A stretch of 64,000 nt of DNA from assembly GCA_002238965.1 (NCBI GenBank), contig MPNJ01000008.1:1-64000 (forward strand), read 5' to 3'. The DNA comes from Nitrospinae bacterium bin107. Lineage in GTDB: Bacteria; UBA8248. Below are positions 9,556 through 18,737 of this stretch, in pieces (positions within the stretch are counted from its first letter, which is position 1; every line of letters begins with the position of its first letter). Made by a program: the position numbers and the translations under genes. The notes below the pieces were generated by a model that saw only the letters and a program-made list of their open reading frames with translations, was not told the origin of the DNA and did not search any database.

Positions 9556-9800
9556 GATCTTCTCCCGTGCGGGACTCCGGGTGCAGCACATTCGCTTATC
9601 CGCCGCATGTATGCACACACCGCCTCGGAATTGCCAAGTTTTTTGAATTCTGGTTTTATTGTACAGAAATAATCTATCTTTATCATATTTTTATCTTTAT
9701 TATCATATCTATATCGTTTATTCATGCAATTTTACGCCCTATTTCCTGCTCCCGGGAAGCGGAAACGATACAGTGATGCGACGAACGGGCGCGCAACGGC

Positions 9801-10530
9801 ATGATCTCCACGGTCGATGAATCGGGAGGGCCTAAGGAGTTCGTCACCTCGGGGCTGAACGCGGAAGAGGAGCTTCGCCTGACGAACTGCCGGCCCGACG
9901 GGCTCATTCTGTTCGAGCACTTGCGCGATCAGGAAGCGCCGCTGAGGCTCGGGGATTTTCCCGGCCGCCTCCGCTCGCTGGGGCTCTCGAAGGAGCCGGG
10001 TCTGTACCGGACCTTCCAGGGCACGCTGGTGCGCTACCGCGGCGGGCTACGCCGTGCTCGTGACGGGCGAGCCCGATGAGGCGGCGCGCCTCGTGCGGAC
10101 GCAAAGACCGCATCTGGTTCTCCTCGACCTCATGCCGCCCGGGCGCGACGGGGTCGTATTCATGCGGGAGACATCCGAATTGGCCGAGTTGGCGGTCATC
10201 TTCATCTTGGGCTACGAGCGCGAGGAGACCATCGTGGGCGTGCGCTCGAAGCCGGCGCGGCCGACTACATCGCCAAGCCGTTTTTCGCCGCGGAACTCAC
10301 CGCGCGGGTCAGAGCGGCGCTTCGAAGCTGCGAAGGGGCTGAGCCCTTCGTGCTGGGAAAACTGTCCATCGACTACGAGCAGCGAGAGGTGAACATGGGC
10401 GGCCGGCCCGTGGAGATGGCAGCCATCGGGTACGAACCGCTACGCATCCTCTCGGTGAACGCTGGAAGGTTGGCGGCATACGACGCCCTGCTGCGCCGGG
10501 TCTGGGCGAGGCGCGCCGCGAAAAATGGTC
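9801..10530 (+). pseudogene. Degenerate GAF / response-regulator gene remnant
   Basis: Three frames together resemble one signalling protein. 9801-10040 encodes a GAF-domain start (STVDESGGPKEFVTSGL, LFEHLRDQEAPLRLGDF). 10040-10245 encodes a receiver core (HLVLLDLMPPGRDGVVFM, with the phospho-acceptor Asp). After a frameshift near 10245 comes GADYIAKPFFAAELTARVRA, and from 10350 a winged-helix fragment (LGKLSIDYEQREVNMGGRPV) that ends without a full DNA-binding domain. The missing GAF and kinase middle plus the frame changes show decay, probably by deletion near the integration boundary. It converges on the integrase gene. Domain similarity is from recognition of motifs. Confidence 0.6.
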
Positions 10531-10654
10531 GCATCCCAGCGCAGTCGGGCGCACGGGGGAGCGCGAGAGCGGAGAAGGCGTTGTTTCCGTCCTACCGGAA
10601 ATTTTTACAGACGAATTGTTTTTGCTTTATTCGCGCCTGCTTCGAGCGCGATGG

Positions 10655-11836
10655 CTACCTGGGGCAGGACGACCCGGCGCCTTCGAGCAGGTCCTCCGCG
10701 ATGGCGTCGGCGACGCGCTCGGCGGCCTCTCTCACCGAGTGGCGCGCGAGATGGGCGTAGCGCGCCGTGGTCTGAATGTGGGAGTGGCCCAGCAGCTTCG
10801 CTATCACGGGGAGACCCTCGCCGAGCGCGAGCGCACGGCTGGCGTAGGAATGCCGCAAATCGTGAAGCCGCACGCCGTCGAGTCCCGCCCGCGCCCGCAC
10901 CGTCCGCCAGACGCGGTCCAGCCCGCTCAGGCGCGCGCCGGGCCTCTTGCCGGGGATGACGCGTGGGTTGCCGGGCAGGCGCGGCAGTGCGGCCAGGAGT
11001 TTCACGGCGGAGGGCGTGAGCGACACCGTCCTGGGGCCCGTCTTGGCGTCGGCGAGCCTGAGTTCCGCCGCACCGGGGTCGACGTCCTCCCAGCGCAGGT
11101 CGAGGATTTCGGACTTCCGGCACCCCGTCAGGGCCAGGAGCCTGACGGCCGCCGCCGCGTATGCGCGGCCTTCGACCTCGACCTCGTCGAGCGCATTTCC
11201 GAGGCGCTCGAACTCCGCCTCGGTGAGGAAGCGCTCCCGCCTGCGGAGGCGGTATTTCATGACCCCGCGGCAGGGGTTCGTCCCCTCGGGAACGAGTCCC
11301 CAGTCCGCGGCCTGCCCGTACATCGCCGAGAGCGCGTCGAGCGCCTGGTTCGCGGCCGCGGGCGTGGCGCCCAGCTTCCGGTGAAGACCGGCCGCGTGCG
11401 CGCGCTCCACCGCCCCGAGCGGCATCCTGCCCAGCGCGGGCAGGATGTGTCGCCGCACCACGGAGCGAAGCTTCTTCACGGTGCGCGGCTTGCACCGCGC
11501 GCCCGCGTATTCCGCGAGATAGCGCTCCGCCAGTTCGGCCACCGTGGGACCGGGTCCGGGCGCCTTCGGGAGCGCCTCCCCGCCCGCCTTGACCTGCGCG
11601 ATGACCAGAGCGGCGCGCTTCCTCGCCTCATCCGCACCGACCACCCCGTGGCGGCCCACCGTCACCCGCCGGGGTCCCCCCGGTCCCCGCGCCTGGGCGA
11701 CGTAGACTTTACTCCCCGTGGGATAGACCCTCACCCCAAAGCCGGTGAGGTCCCGGTCCCAATATACGGTGTCCTTATCCACCGCGAGCCTGTCCACCAT
11801 CCGGTTCGAGATCGTTTTCATCGTGGGCTTCGTCAT
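10655..11836 (-). CDS. Tyrosine recombinase / integrase 1
   Basis: 393 aa. The N-terminal Arm-type DNA-binding region (about 1-90, FGVRVYPTGSKVYVAQARG) is followed by a core-binding domain and a C-terminal catalytic domain. Catalytic residues visible are Arg in LTGCRKSEIL, His-x-x-Arg in HDLRHSYASR, His in LLGHSHIQTT, and the nucleophile Tyr in TARYAHL. Such enzymes integrate and excise genomic islands and prophages. It starts six bases after the stop of a paralogous integrase in the same orientation. No attachment-site repeat or tRNA was found nearby. The catalytic set looks intact, so it may be active. Confidence 0.93.
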   Translation of the reverse strand: MTKPTMKTISNRMVDRLAVDKDTVYWDRDLTGFGVRVYPTGSKVYVAQARGPGGPRRVTVGRHGVVGADEARKRAALVIAQVKAGGEALPKAPGPGPTVAELAERYLAEYAGARCKPRTVKKLRSVVRRHILPALGRMPLGAVERAHAAGLHRKLGATPAAANQALDALSAMYGQAADWGLVPEGTNPCRGVMKYRLRRRERFLTEAEFERLGNALDEVEVEGRAYAAAAVRLLALTGCRKSEILDLRWEDVDPGAAELRLADAKTGPRTVSLTPSAVKLLAALPRLPGNPRVIPGKRPGARLSGLDRVWRTVRARAGLDGVRLHDLRHSYASRALALGEGLPVIAKLLGHSHIQTTARYAHLARHSVREAAERVADAIAEDLLEGAGSSCPR

Positions 11837-11842
11837 CTCCGC

Positions 11843-13003
11843 TCAACCTCCGTTCCGCGTTACGTGAACCCCGATACTCTCCCCCACCCGGGCGGCCGCC
11901 GCCCTCTCGGCCTCTCGCATCAGGTGCGCGTAGCGCGCCGTCGCCGCCACCTCCCGGTGGCCGAGAAGGGCCCCGATCACAGGCAGTCCCTCCCCGAGCG
12001 CGAGCGCGCGCGAGGCATACGAATGACGGAGGTCGTGAAGCCGCACGTCGTCGAGGCCCGCCCGCGAACGGACGGGCTTCCAGTAGTGATAGAGGTTCGA
12101 GAGACGCCTCTCTCCCCTCTGGGCATGGAACACCCAGGGACTCTCCCCCCGCCCGGGGAGGGCCTCGAGCGCGGTCCTCGTCAGCGGGACCATCCGGGGG
12201 CCCGTCTTCGTGTCCCGCAACCTCAACTCCCCCGCCGCGCGGTCCACGTCCTCCCACCTCAGGTTCAGCACCTCGTCCCGCCGGCACCCCGTCAGGGCCA
12301 GGAGCCTGATCGCCGCGAGCGCGGGCGGCCACAGCGACCCTTCCGCCTCGCGGAGCGCGCGGCCCAGGCGCCGGTATTCCACGGGCGTCAGGAACCGCTC
12401 GCGAGGCGGGGTCCGGTAGCGGCGGACCCGCCGGCACGGGTTCCGGCCCGGAGGCGCGAGGTCCCAGGCCTCGGCCAGCGTGAACATCCTCGAGAGGACG
12501 TCGAGCACGCCGTTCGCCATCGCGGGCGTCTCGCGCAGATGGTGATGGAGCGCCGACACCTCCGCTCCGCCGACTTCCCCGATCTTCATCGCCCCGAGTG
12601 CGGGCAGCACGTGGTTATCCAGAACGGAGCGGTACTTGGGCGCCGTCGCCGCCTTGCAGCGCTGCGCGACGTACTCCCCCATGAAACGCTCGGCCAGGTC
12701 CGCCACCGTGAGCGCGGCCTCGGGCGGTCCGGACACGGGGTCCTCGCCCCGCTTGATGCGGTCGATGACGCCGGCGGCGCTTTTTCGCGCCTCCTCGCAC
12801 GAGAGCTCCCCGTGGCGGCCGAGCGTCACGCGGCCGGGACCCCGGGGACCCCGCGACTGCACCACGTATACCTTCCGCCCCGATGCGTACGCGCGGACGC
12901 CAAAACCCGCCAGGTCCCGGTCCCAGTACAAGGTGTCCTTCCCCCCCGGATCGAGCGCGTCGACCGCGCGCTTCGTGAGCCTGAGCTCGCTTCTTCTCGG
13001 CAT
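11843..13003 (-). CDS. Tyrosine recombinase / integrase 2 (paralogue of its neighbour)
   Basis: 386 aa from an ATG at 13003 with GGGGAG upstream; in-frame codons to 13066 are probably untranslated. It has the same architecture as the downstream integrase: Arm domain (FGVRAYASGRKVYVVQSRG), core-binding domain, and catalytic Arg (LTGCRRDEVL), HDLRHSYASR, LLGHREVAAT and Tyr in TARYAHLM. Long stretches match its neighbour, including HDLRHSYASRALALGEGLPV, so the pair arose by tandem duplication or is a co-acting two-recombinase module. The six-base gap to the next gene implies one transcript. Catalytic residues are intact in both copies. Confidence 0.93.
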   Translation of the reverse strand: MPRRSELRLTKRAVDALDPGGKDTLYWDRDLAGFGVRAYASGRKVYVVQSRGPRGPGRVTLGRHGELSCEEARKSAAGVIDRIKRGEDPVSGPPEAALTVADLAERFMGEYVAQRCKAATAPKYRSVLDNHVLPALGAMKIGEVGGAEVSALHHHLRETPAMANGVLDVLSRMFTLAEAWDLAPPGRNPCRRVRRYRTPPRERFLTPVEYRRLGRALREAEGSLWPPALAAIRLLALTGCRRDEVLNLRWEDVDRAAGELRLRDTKTGPRMVPLTRTALEALPGRGESPWVFHAQRGERRLSNLYHYWKPVRSRAGLDDVRLHDLRHSYASRALALGEGLPVIGALLGHREVAATARYAHLMREAERAAAARVGESIGVHVTRNGG

Positions 13004-13290
13004 GTCGTCTCCCCTGATATAGTAATCAAAACGCATACGACAGGCGTCAAGCGTGAGCGTATTCAAGCATATGTATGGCGAAAACGCAAGGGGAAAAATG
13101 AGGATGTTGAAGAAAATAACGGAATATAATCAGTAAGTTATGGCATATGAGCGCTGCCAGTCGAACCATTGTCCGACGAGGTGGTTCGTATGATATGTTT
13201 GTTCGTCATTCCGACGTCGATTCCGACCGATGAGGGAGGAATCTACCGGGCGAGGGGGGCTTTATCAACAATCCCCTGAAGCGCGGGCTG

Positions 13291-14364
13291 TCATTCACGC
13301 GCGCCGCTGGCTTTGAGCAGTTCAATCACTTCCTGGAACGGCTCGATGCTTCCCTCGGTTTCATCCATGCCGATTTGGACCGCCTTAAGGGGGGTTATGC
13401 CAGTTGTAGTATTCGCGTCCGCATCCGCACCGGCATCAAGTAACGTCTTCACCGCAGCCACTAGTCCTCCAATAGCCGCAAAGTGAAGTGGGGTCATTCC
13501 GTTATTGTTTTTCGCATTCACTTTCGCCTTGGCTTTCAGCAACGCCTTGACCGCTGCGTGGCCCCCAACCGCCGCCGAATGAAGAGGAGTACCTCCTTCG
13601 TTGTGTCTCGCATTCAAAATCGCACCAGCATCAAGCAATGCTTTGATCGCTGCCGTGTGGTCGTTGACTGCTGCGTAGTGAAGAGGAGTGCGTCCCATAT
13701 CGTCTCTCGCGTCTAAGTGCGCGCCATTCTGCAGCAGGACTTCAACCGCAATCGCTACGTGGCCCCTTTTCATTTGCGCCGCAAGGTGCAGCGGAGTGCG
13801 CTTGTTTTTGTCTTTCGCATTTACTTTCGCGCCAGCCTTGAGCAATACATTAACCACCGTCGCGCGGCCTTTCTTTCGCTCCATCACCCAATGAAGTGGG
13901 GCTTCTCCATTCTTCATTCTCGCATTCACCTTTGCCTCCGCACCCAGCAATGCTTTCACTGCGGCCACGTGTCCCCACCGCACCGCATAGTGAAGCGGAG
14001 TTGGGATGCCACTGGCAATTGGATTTGCTTCCGCGCCGGCACCAAGCAACACTTTGACCGCCGTTGCGTCGACATTGCCCGCCGCATAGAGTAGTGGAGT
14101 TGCTCCGACGTTGGTACTCGCATTTGCATCCGCGCCGGCATCGAGCAATGTCTTGATAGCCCCCGTACGGTCATAGAGCGCCGCAAGGTGAAGCGGGGTC
14201 AGTCCGCTGCCCTTTTCGTACACGTTCACATTTGCACTGGCCTTGATTAGAGCCTTGATGCGCTCAACTTGGCCGGCCTCGGCCGCATCATGAATCGGGG
14301 CTGCCTGCGCAGGGAAAACCCACACGAAGGTCATAAGGAGCGCTAAGCTCAATCGGCGGAGCAT
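13291..14364 (-). CDS. Exported ankyrin-repeat protein
   Basis: About 357 aa from an ATG at 14364 with GGAGGG seven bases upstream. Residues 1-22 (LRRLSLALLMTFVWVFPAQA) form a signal peptide. The rest is about ten ankyrin repeats (TPLHLAALYDRTGAIKTLLD, LHYAVRWGHVAAVKALLGAE and similar) ending in a short capping helix. It has no catalytic or anchoring domain, so it is expected in the periplasm or outside as a protein-binding scaffold. It lies just beyond the integrases and shares architecture, but not close repeat sequence, with the ankyrin protein at 8203-9555. Confidence 0.85.
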   Translation of the reverse strand: MLRRLSLALLMTFVWVFPAQAAPIHDAAEAGQVERIKALIKASANVNVYEKGSGLTPLHLAALYDRTGAIKTLLDAGADANASTNVGATPLLYAAGNVDATAVKVLLGAGAEANPIASGIPTPLHYAVRWGHVAAVKALLGAEAKVNARMKNGEAPLHWVMERKKGRATVVNVLLKAGAKVNAKDKNKRTPLHLAAQMKRGHVAIAVEVLLQNGAHLDARDDMGRTPLHYAAVNDHTAAIKALLDAGAILNARHNEGGTPLHSAAVGGHAAVKALLKAKAKVNAKNNNGMTPLHFAAIGGLVAAVKTLLDAGADADANTTTGITPLKAVQIGMDETEGSIEPFQEVIELLKASGARE

Positions 14365-14408
14365 TTCGTGCCCTCCGAGATTAAAGAGCGGGGCATCACT
14401 TACACACT

Positions 14409-15347
14409 TCATGCAGAACCTCTATGCCAACGCTCTCGCTCTAGGCAATGTTGATGCCACCATTCCCTCATTTCCTTCATTTTGGCGGAAGGAATAAGGG
14501 GTTTATCCAAGTTCTCGAACACATCATACTGCGCTATAGGAACGGGGTTGCCGATTCCTGTCCCAAGAATATCCGCGATCTTTCTTGTAATTTGAAGGAT
14601 TATTTTGTGCGCCCTGCTCAGATCGTCGTGGTGCGGATATTGAACTTTCCGGCGGGATTTCTGGCTGGCCGCGTGGCCGATAAATTTGTTGCGATAGATT
14701 TTTATTTTTCCGAATGCCGAATCACCGAAACATCGTTCAATTTCTTTGAAAATATCTTCGTCGATGAGGTCTTTTCTACATCTGTTATTAGGGGCGATGC
14801 TAGTAATTTTATCGAATTGAATGTGCATCGACTGAGATATTGCGTATGGTGGCATTGGGCCAGATACTATTTTGCCGGGTTCGTATTCGGCGCGAAAGCT
14901 TTCCCAATGCTCTTGTTCGTCCTTGGCGTAGTCGTATGGCAATCCGTCATGCGAAACGAAATTTTCACGAGTGAAAAGGCGGCGGTTCTCCTTGATTTCA
15001 TCGAATAGCCGCCGAAGAGAAATAACATCACTAGCTTTGTCGATGAGTTTTCCGATAGCGAGCATCTGGTTCGCCAGAAACCCGTCATACAAAAGTCCCG
15101 CCAGCATTTCATTTTCATGCGTCGTGGAATTTTCTTTGGAAGAAAAGCGGTAGGCTTCAACCAAGGAGCGATAGGCAGCGTCTCCCCACATCATCGAATA
15201 AATTTGATTCGCAATGGAATTTGGATCGTCCACACCAAACCATTTTACCCATTCCGCACGCTTCTCCCGGAATTTCTTGAGTGATGCCGTATCTGAAACA
15301 TCACACTCATCAATTGTGTATTTATAGCCAGTGTCAGTTTTTTGCAT
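14409..15347 (-). CDS. Putative HEPN-domain protein (AbiU2-like)
   Basis: 312 aa from an ATG at 15347 with GAGGAAAG upstream. Mostly helical and Cys-poor, without signal peptide or membrane segment. Residues ~215-230 contain IKIYRNKFIGHAAS, which fits the HEPN RNase motif (Arg, then polar, then His five residues on) and the RNK-xxxH form found in AbiU2-type proteins. HEPN proteins often act as RNases in toxin-antitoxin or abortive-infection systems. Base composition is clearly more AT-rich than that of its neighbours, consistent with recent acquisition. The assignment rests on this motif and general shape only; no antitoxin partner is obvious. Confidence 0.4.
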   Translation of the reverse strand: MQKTDTGYKYTIDECDVSDTASLKKFREKRAEWVKWFGVDDPNSIANQIYSMMWGDAAYRSLVEAYRFSSKENSTTHENEMLAGLLYDGFLANQMLAIGKLIDKASDVISLRRLFDEIKENRRLFTRENFVSHDGLPYDYAKDEQEHWESFRAEYEPGKIVSGPMPPYAISQSMHIQFDKITSIAPNNRCRKDLIDEDIFKEIERCFGDSAFGKIKIYRNKFIGHAASQKSRRKVQYPHHDDLSRAHKIILQITRKIADILGTGIGNPVPIAQYDVFENLDKPLIPSAKMKEMREWWHQHCLERERWHRGSA

Positions 15348-15676
15348 TCAACTTTCCTCAGATACGCACACATCGCGCATTAGCAAATCACTCCCCTTGA
15401 GGGGGAGCCCCAGAAGCCGAGTCTTTGGGGCGAATGTTGATGCGTGGGGGCAATCGCGACTGATAAAGGAGTGATTGTTGCGGATGAAGAATATGTCGGT
15501 TTGCAATCGCTCCCCGGTCGAGTTTAACACCGCACCGAAATATACGCCCTTCTGAATTTCACTGGATCATTCCGCTGGGAGCCGAGTGTCTGAAATTCCT
15601 GAAAAGATTCGATTGTCTTTAAGCCACCCGCCCCTGATTACGACGGTGACGGGCGTGGAGGCGCCACCTTCCCTTT
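15348..15676. other. Intergenic, about 330 bp, no supported gene
   Basis: A 60-codon minus-strand ORF (15348-15530) has no similarity or signal. No clear terminator hairpin follows grdB here. Confidence 0.5.
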
Positions 15677-16993
15677 CTAGTACTCGAACACCGTGGGGCC
15701 GTCCACTTTTTCGGTGAGCGCGGCGGCGGCGGCGCGTGCGGCGCCCAGGCGCCATTCGCGTTCGGCCTCAGGCGTCCGGGAGGGGTCGCCGAATGGGTGG
15801 TGGAAATGCCCGGCGCGGTTGTTGACGATGCGGTTGACCCCGATGTCGCGCGCCACGTCGGGCAGGCAGGTGACGATGACGGTGGGGATGCCCTCCCGTT
15901 CGAGCGCTCTCGCCAGCGCAGCCCCGCTGCGCGTGCCGGTCCCTCACGTGGCAGGGAGGACGACGCCCTCCACGCCTGTCTTTTTGAGCTCCGCGGCCCA
16001 GGCGCGGCCGATGCCGTCCATCTCCTTGAAGGCGCCGCCGTTCCCGCAGGTGCTGTGGAAATCATCGTGGAGTTCGGCGATCTCGCCCTCGTCCGCAAGC
16101 CGCCGGAATGCGTCCACGGCGAGCATGCGGTCCGGCTCCTCGTTCACGAACACGGTGTTGAAGCCCCCGTGAATCGAGATGAACGTCCCGCCCGGCAGCG
16201 CGTCTTTCCCCTCGAAGGAATAAGTGGCCCAGTTCTCGTTCCTCGAGCCGGCGAAGCGGTCCGGGTTGCCGGGGGGCACCATGCCGCCTTCGGATACGAT
16301 GGCGATGCGCGCTTTCTTGAGATCGGCGATCGCCTCGGGCGGCGCTATCTCCTCCAGCGCGGGAACGTCGAGTTCCGTCTCGTAGGACTCGCCCCTGATT
16401 TTCCGTAACACCATATCGACGGCGCGCCGCGATGTCGGTAGCTCGGCGACTTCGTTGTATCGGACCCCGCGCGGCAGGTAGCCCTCCTCGGCCGCATTTC
16501 CGATCTCCTCGCCCCGGGCGAGTTTGAGTCCCAGCCGTGCGGCAGCTTCCAGGGCTTCCTCCATCCCGACGGCGGAATCTGCCGCGGGGACGGTGTGAAC
16601 GCTCGCGCCCGCAGCGGGAAAGCCCGGATTCTCGGGGTGCATGGCGGTGACGACGGGAACGCCCGCCTCGTGCGCTGCGCGGCAGACGGCGGCGCAGGCC
16701 AGCCCGAATCGCCCGGCGTTGAATGCGGGGCCTGCGAGAACGAGATCGGGAGAATACTCCTTGATTCGCGCGAGCGCTTCTTCGGCACAGGCCTCCGCGT
16801 TTTCGGCGAAAAGACCATCCCCCGCAAAGACCGTGGCGACGACTTCGGCGTCTGCGCCCAGGATCTTGTCGAGCAACACGCCGGGGCCGACCGGGCCTGT
16901 CTGCGCGGATACGGGATAGTCGCTTTTCTCCTCGCCCCCGACGCCCGCAAAGAACTGGTTCAAGTAGTGAACGACCCGAAGTTTACCGCTCAT
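15677..16993 (-). CDS. grdB: GrdB-like selenoprotein B of glycine/sarcosine/betaine reductase family; in-frame TGA = Sec
   Basis: The frame reads 349 codons from ATG 16993 (GGAGG nine bases upstream) to a TGA at 15944-15946, then continues 88 codons to TAG at 15677. With Sec at residue 350 the product is 438 aa, the normal GrdB size. Sequence around it is VVLPAT-U-GTGTRSGAALARAL. The N-terminus (VHYLNQFFAGVGGEEKSDYP) and GSRNENWATYSFEG match the family, as does the post-Sec tail (VTCLPDVARDIGVNRIVNN). In known systems GrdB binds the substrate amine and the Sec attacks its alpha carbon, passing a carboxymethyl group to GrdA. Canonical clostridial GrdB has UGTCTRCG; here both cysteines are Gly and Ser, so this is a divergent member and the substrate is unknown. 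A conventional annotation ends it at the TGA. Confidence 0.93.
15916..15932 (-). promoter_or_regulatory. Candidate SECIS hairpin of grdB
   Basis: Reading the mRNA, bases 12-18 after the UGA (GCGCAGC) pair perfectly with bases 22-28 (GCTGCGC) around a GGG loop at 19-21. The apical loop sits at the distance from UGA seen in bacterial SelB-bound SECIS elements. The fold was made by eye. Confidence 0.55.
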
Positions 16994-17456
16994 GGCCTGG
17001 CCTCCTGATAACTATTCATTCAAAACAATCTATCCAGAAATTATATACGATTTTACCCAACCCGTCTTACCCGGGGTTGTTGAAAAAGACCCCTTTTTAG
17101 GGGGCAGAGGGGACGGCCCGCCCTCTCGACTGGATAAGCAACCCCCTGTCCCCCCCCTTGTCAGGGGAGAAAGATTCTTGGTGTTCCTGAAAGGAAAAAG
17201 AAATGAAAACCCAAATCTGCCTATTCGATTTCATCTTGACTTTAGAATTCGAACTCAATACCATCTATTCAAGCATTACCATAAATTTATACCAAGTCGG
17301 GTCACTTAATAAATACAACAGCCTTTGTACCCGGTTTAGGGTAGCTCCCTGAACAAAAGGTAAATAGGCGAGATTACCCCAAGCATCTCTATGGTAATGG
17401 CATGACCCGACCTTAACGGAAGGTTGGGAATCATGTTGTTCGGGAGAAGTGTGGAT
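16994..17456. other. Intergenic between grdB and the lipoprotein gene
   Basis: No gene. It contains two small GC hairpins: CCCCTTTTTAGGGG near 17090-17105, and CCCCTG...CAGGGG near 17143-17167. An AT-rich stretch follows. It presumably holds the divergent promoters of grdB (minus) and the metzincin-like lipoprotein (plus). Confidence 0.45.
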
Positions 17457-18737
17457 ATGTTCAAAAAAGTTCTATCGGTTTCACTGACAGCAATTCTTCT
17501 TTTTGGTTGCGGTGGAGGGGGAAGCGGGAAAAACCCCCAGCAGCCTCCTCCAGCCAGAATAGGAAGTTCCAATCATGTTAGTGCAGTTCGGGTCGTTGAA
17601 TTCTTGCGATCACCGGCCAGCGGCGGGCCATGGCAGAGCGGGCCGGACTATAGCTGGAGTCACGATCCCGGCCTGGTTCGTTTTTCCACGCCCCCAACTG
17701 TACGCTTTGCCACCGGAATCAGCGAACGCGAACGGGCCATATCGACGTATGCGATTGCGCTCGTAAATCGTGCGCTACCATACGAACAACACCTTCAACT
17801 TGGCCAAGATGCTCCTGCCGGTGTGGCGTGGAATTCTGAAGATGGGTTGCCGGATATCCCGGATGGACAAATCTTTATCGAATTCATTGATGGGTATCCT
17901 CGCGGTGGTCGCCCCGGCTCTGAAGCATTGGCGCGTCCGGCCACGATCTCTGAATATGATGCGCAACAAGAGCGATGGGAAATTAAGCGCCGGCGGGCAG
18001 GCGCAGTTGAAATGAGTTCCCCTTTCTTTCGCGGTAGGCCGGATTGGCAAGCCGTTTCTGTTCTTGTCCACGAACTGCTGCATGTTTTGGGATTCGCTGG
18101 ACATCCAGGAAAAGACTTTGCGGATTCAATCATGGAGAACGCATGGTTTCGACTGGATGGTTCGCTGCCAGACATTGATGTTGCCGCCCTGCAAGCCTTG
18201 TTCTTGAGGCTTCAAGAAGAAACAGAGCCGGAAGAACTTTCGATTCAAAGTCTCGGCGCATGGGATGATGAAAGCACCGATATCACGAGCGTTCTTGGCC
18301 CTGTTGCCTTTGGCGTACGCCATGCGAACGATGTCAGCGTACCGTTTACCGCCGGACCTGAACCATCAACGCCGCTTGCGGAGAGCGGGTTGTCCGGAAT
18401 AGTAACTTGGCGCGGGCAGTTGTTCGGATTGACCCCGGAACTGCGGACAGTGGCGGGGGATGCTGCAGTCGGCGTGAACCTTTCCACTATGCTAGGAACT
18501 GCCAATTTTGCAAACCTGCGTTCTTTTTCTGTGTTGTCTGTGCCAACAGTTGAAGGGGGAACGATGTGGGGCGACGGCACACTTGATTACGATATCCGTG
18601 TTGGGAGCAATTACCTGTATTCGACCGGCGGTGATGCTGGCGTGGTATCGGGGTCGTTTTACGGCGAGAATCACGGTTATGTTGGTGGCACGGTCGAGCG
18701 TTCGGACCTTACCGCTGCGTTTAGCGGCGTAAGGTAA
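17457..18737 (+). CDS. Surface lipoprotein: metzincin-like zinc protease with C-terminal TbpB-like barrel
   Basis: 426 aa from the ATG at 17457 (GGGAGAAG upstream). The signal peptide ends in a lipobox, LLFGC, followed by a Gly-rich linker that favours surface export. The catalytic region near residues 200-230 has HELLHVLGFAGH, matching the metzincin zinc motif HExxHxxGxxH, with a following SIM that fits the Met-turn. The C-terminal ~100 residues (VVSGSFYGENHGYVGGTVERSDLTAAFSG) match the beta-barrel end of transferrin-binding-protein-B-type surface lipoproteins. Predicted role: cell-surface protease of unknown target. It lies in a lower-GC segment between grdE and grdB, on the opposite strand, consistent with insertion. 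Confidence 0.75.
   Translation: MFKKVLSVSLTAILLFGCGGGGSGKNPQQPPPARIGSSNHVSAVRVVEFLRSPASGGPWQSGPDYSWSHDPGLVRFSTPPTVRFATGISERERAISTYAIALVNRALPYEQHLQLGQDAPAGVAWNSEDGLPDIPDGQIFIEFIDGYPRGGRPGSEALARPATISEYDAQQERWEIKRRRAGAVEMSSPFFRGRPDWQAVSVLVHELLHVLGFAGHPGKDFADSIMENAWFRLDGSLPDIDVAALQALFLRLQEETEPEELSIQSLGAWDDESTDITSVLGPVAFGVRHANDVSVPFTAGPEPSTPLAESGLSGIVTWRGQLFGLTPELRTVAGDAAVGVNLSTMLGTANFANLRSFSVLSVPTVEGGTMWGDGTLDYDIRVGSNYLYSTGGDAGVVSGSFYGENHGYVGGTVERSDLTAAFSGVR

Noticed and set aside
10616-13129. 837-codon plus-strand ORF opposite the two integrases
   Set aside because: It is antisense to two integrase genes with intact catalytic motifs; it is Arg/Pro-rich as expected of a GC-rich shadow frame.
16994-17456. 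Small hairpins upstream of grdB as a riboswitch
   Set aside because: They are simple GC hairpins without a conserved aptamer core that I recognise.
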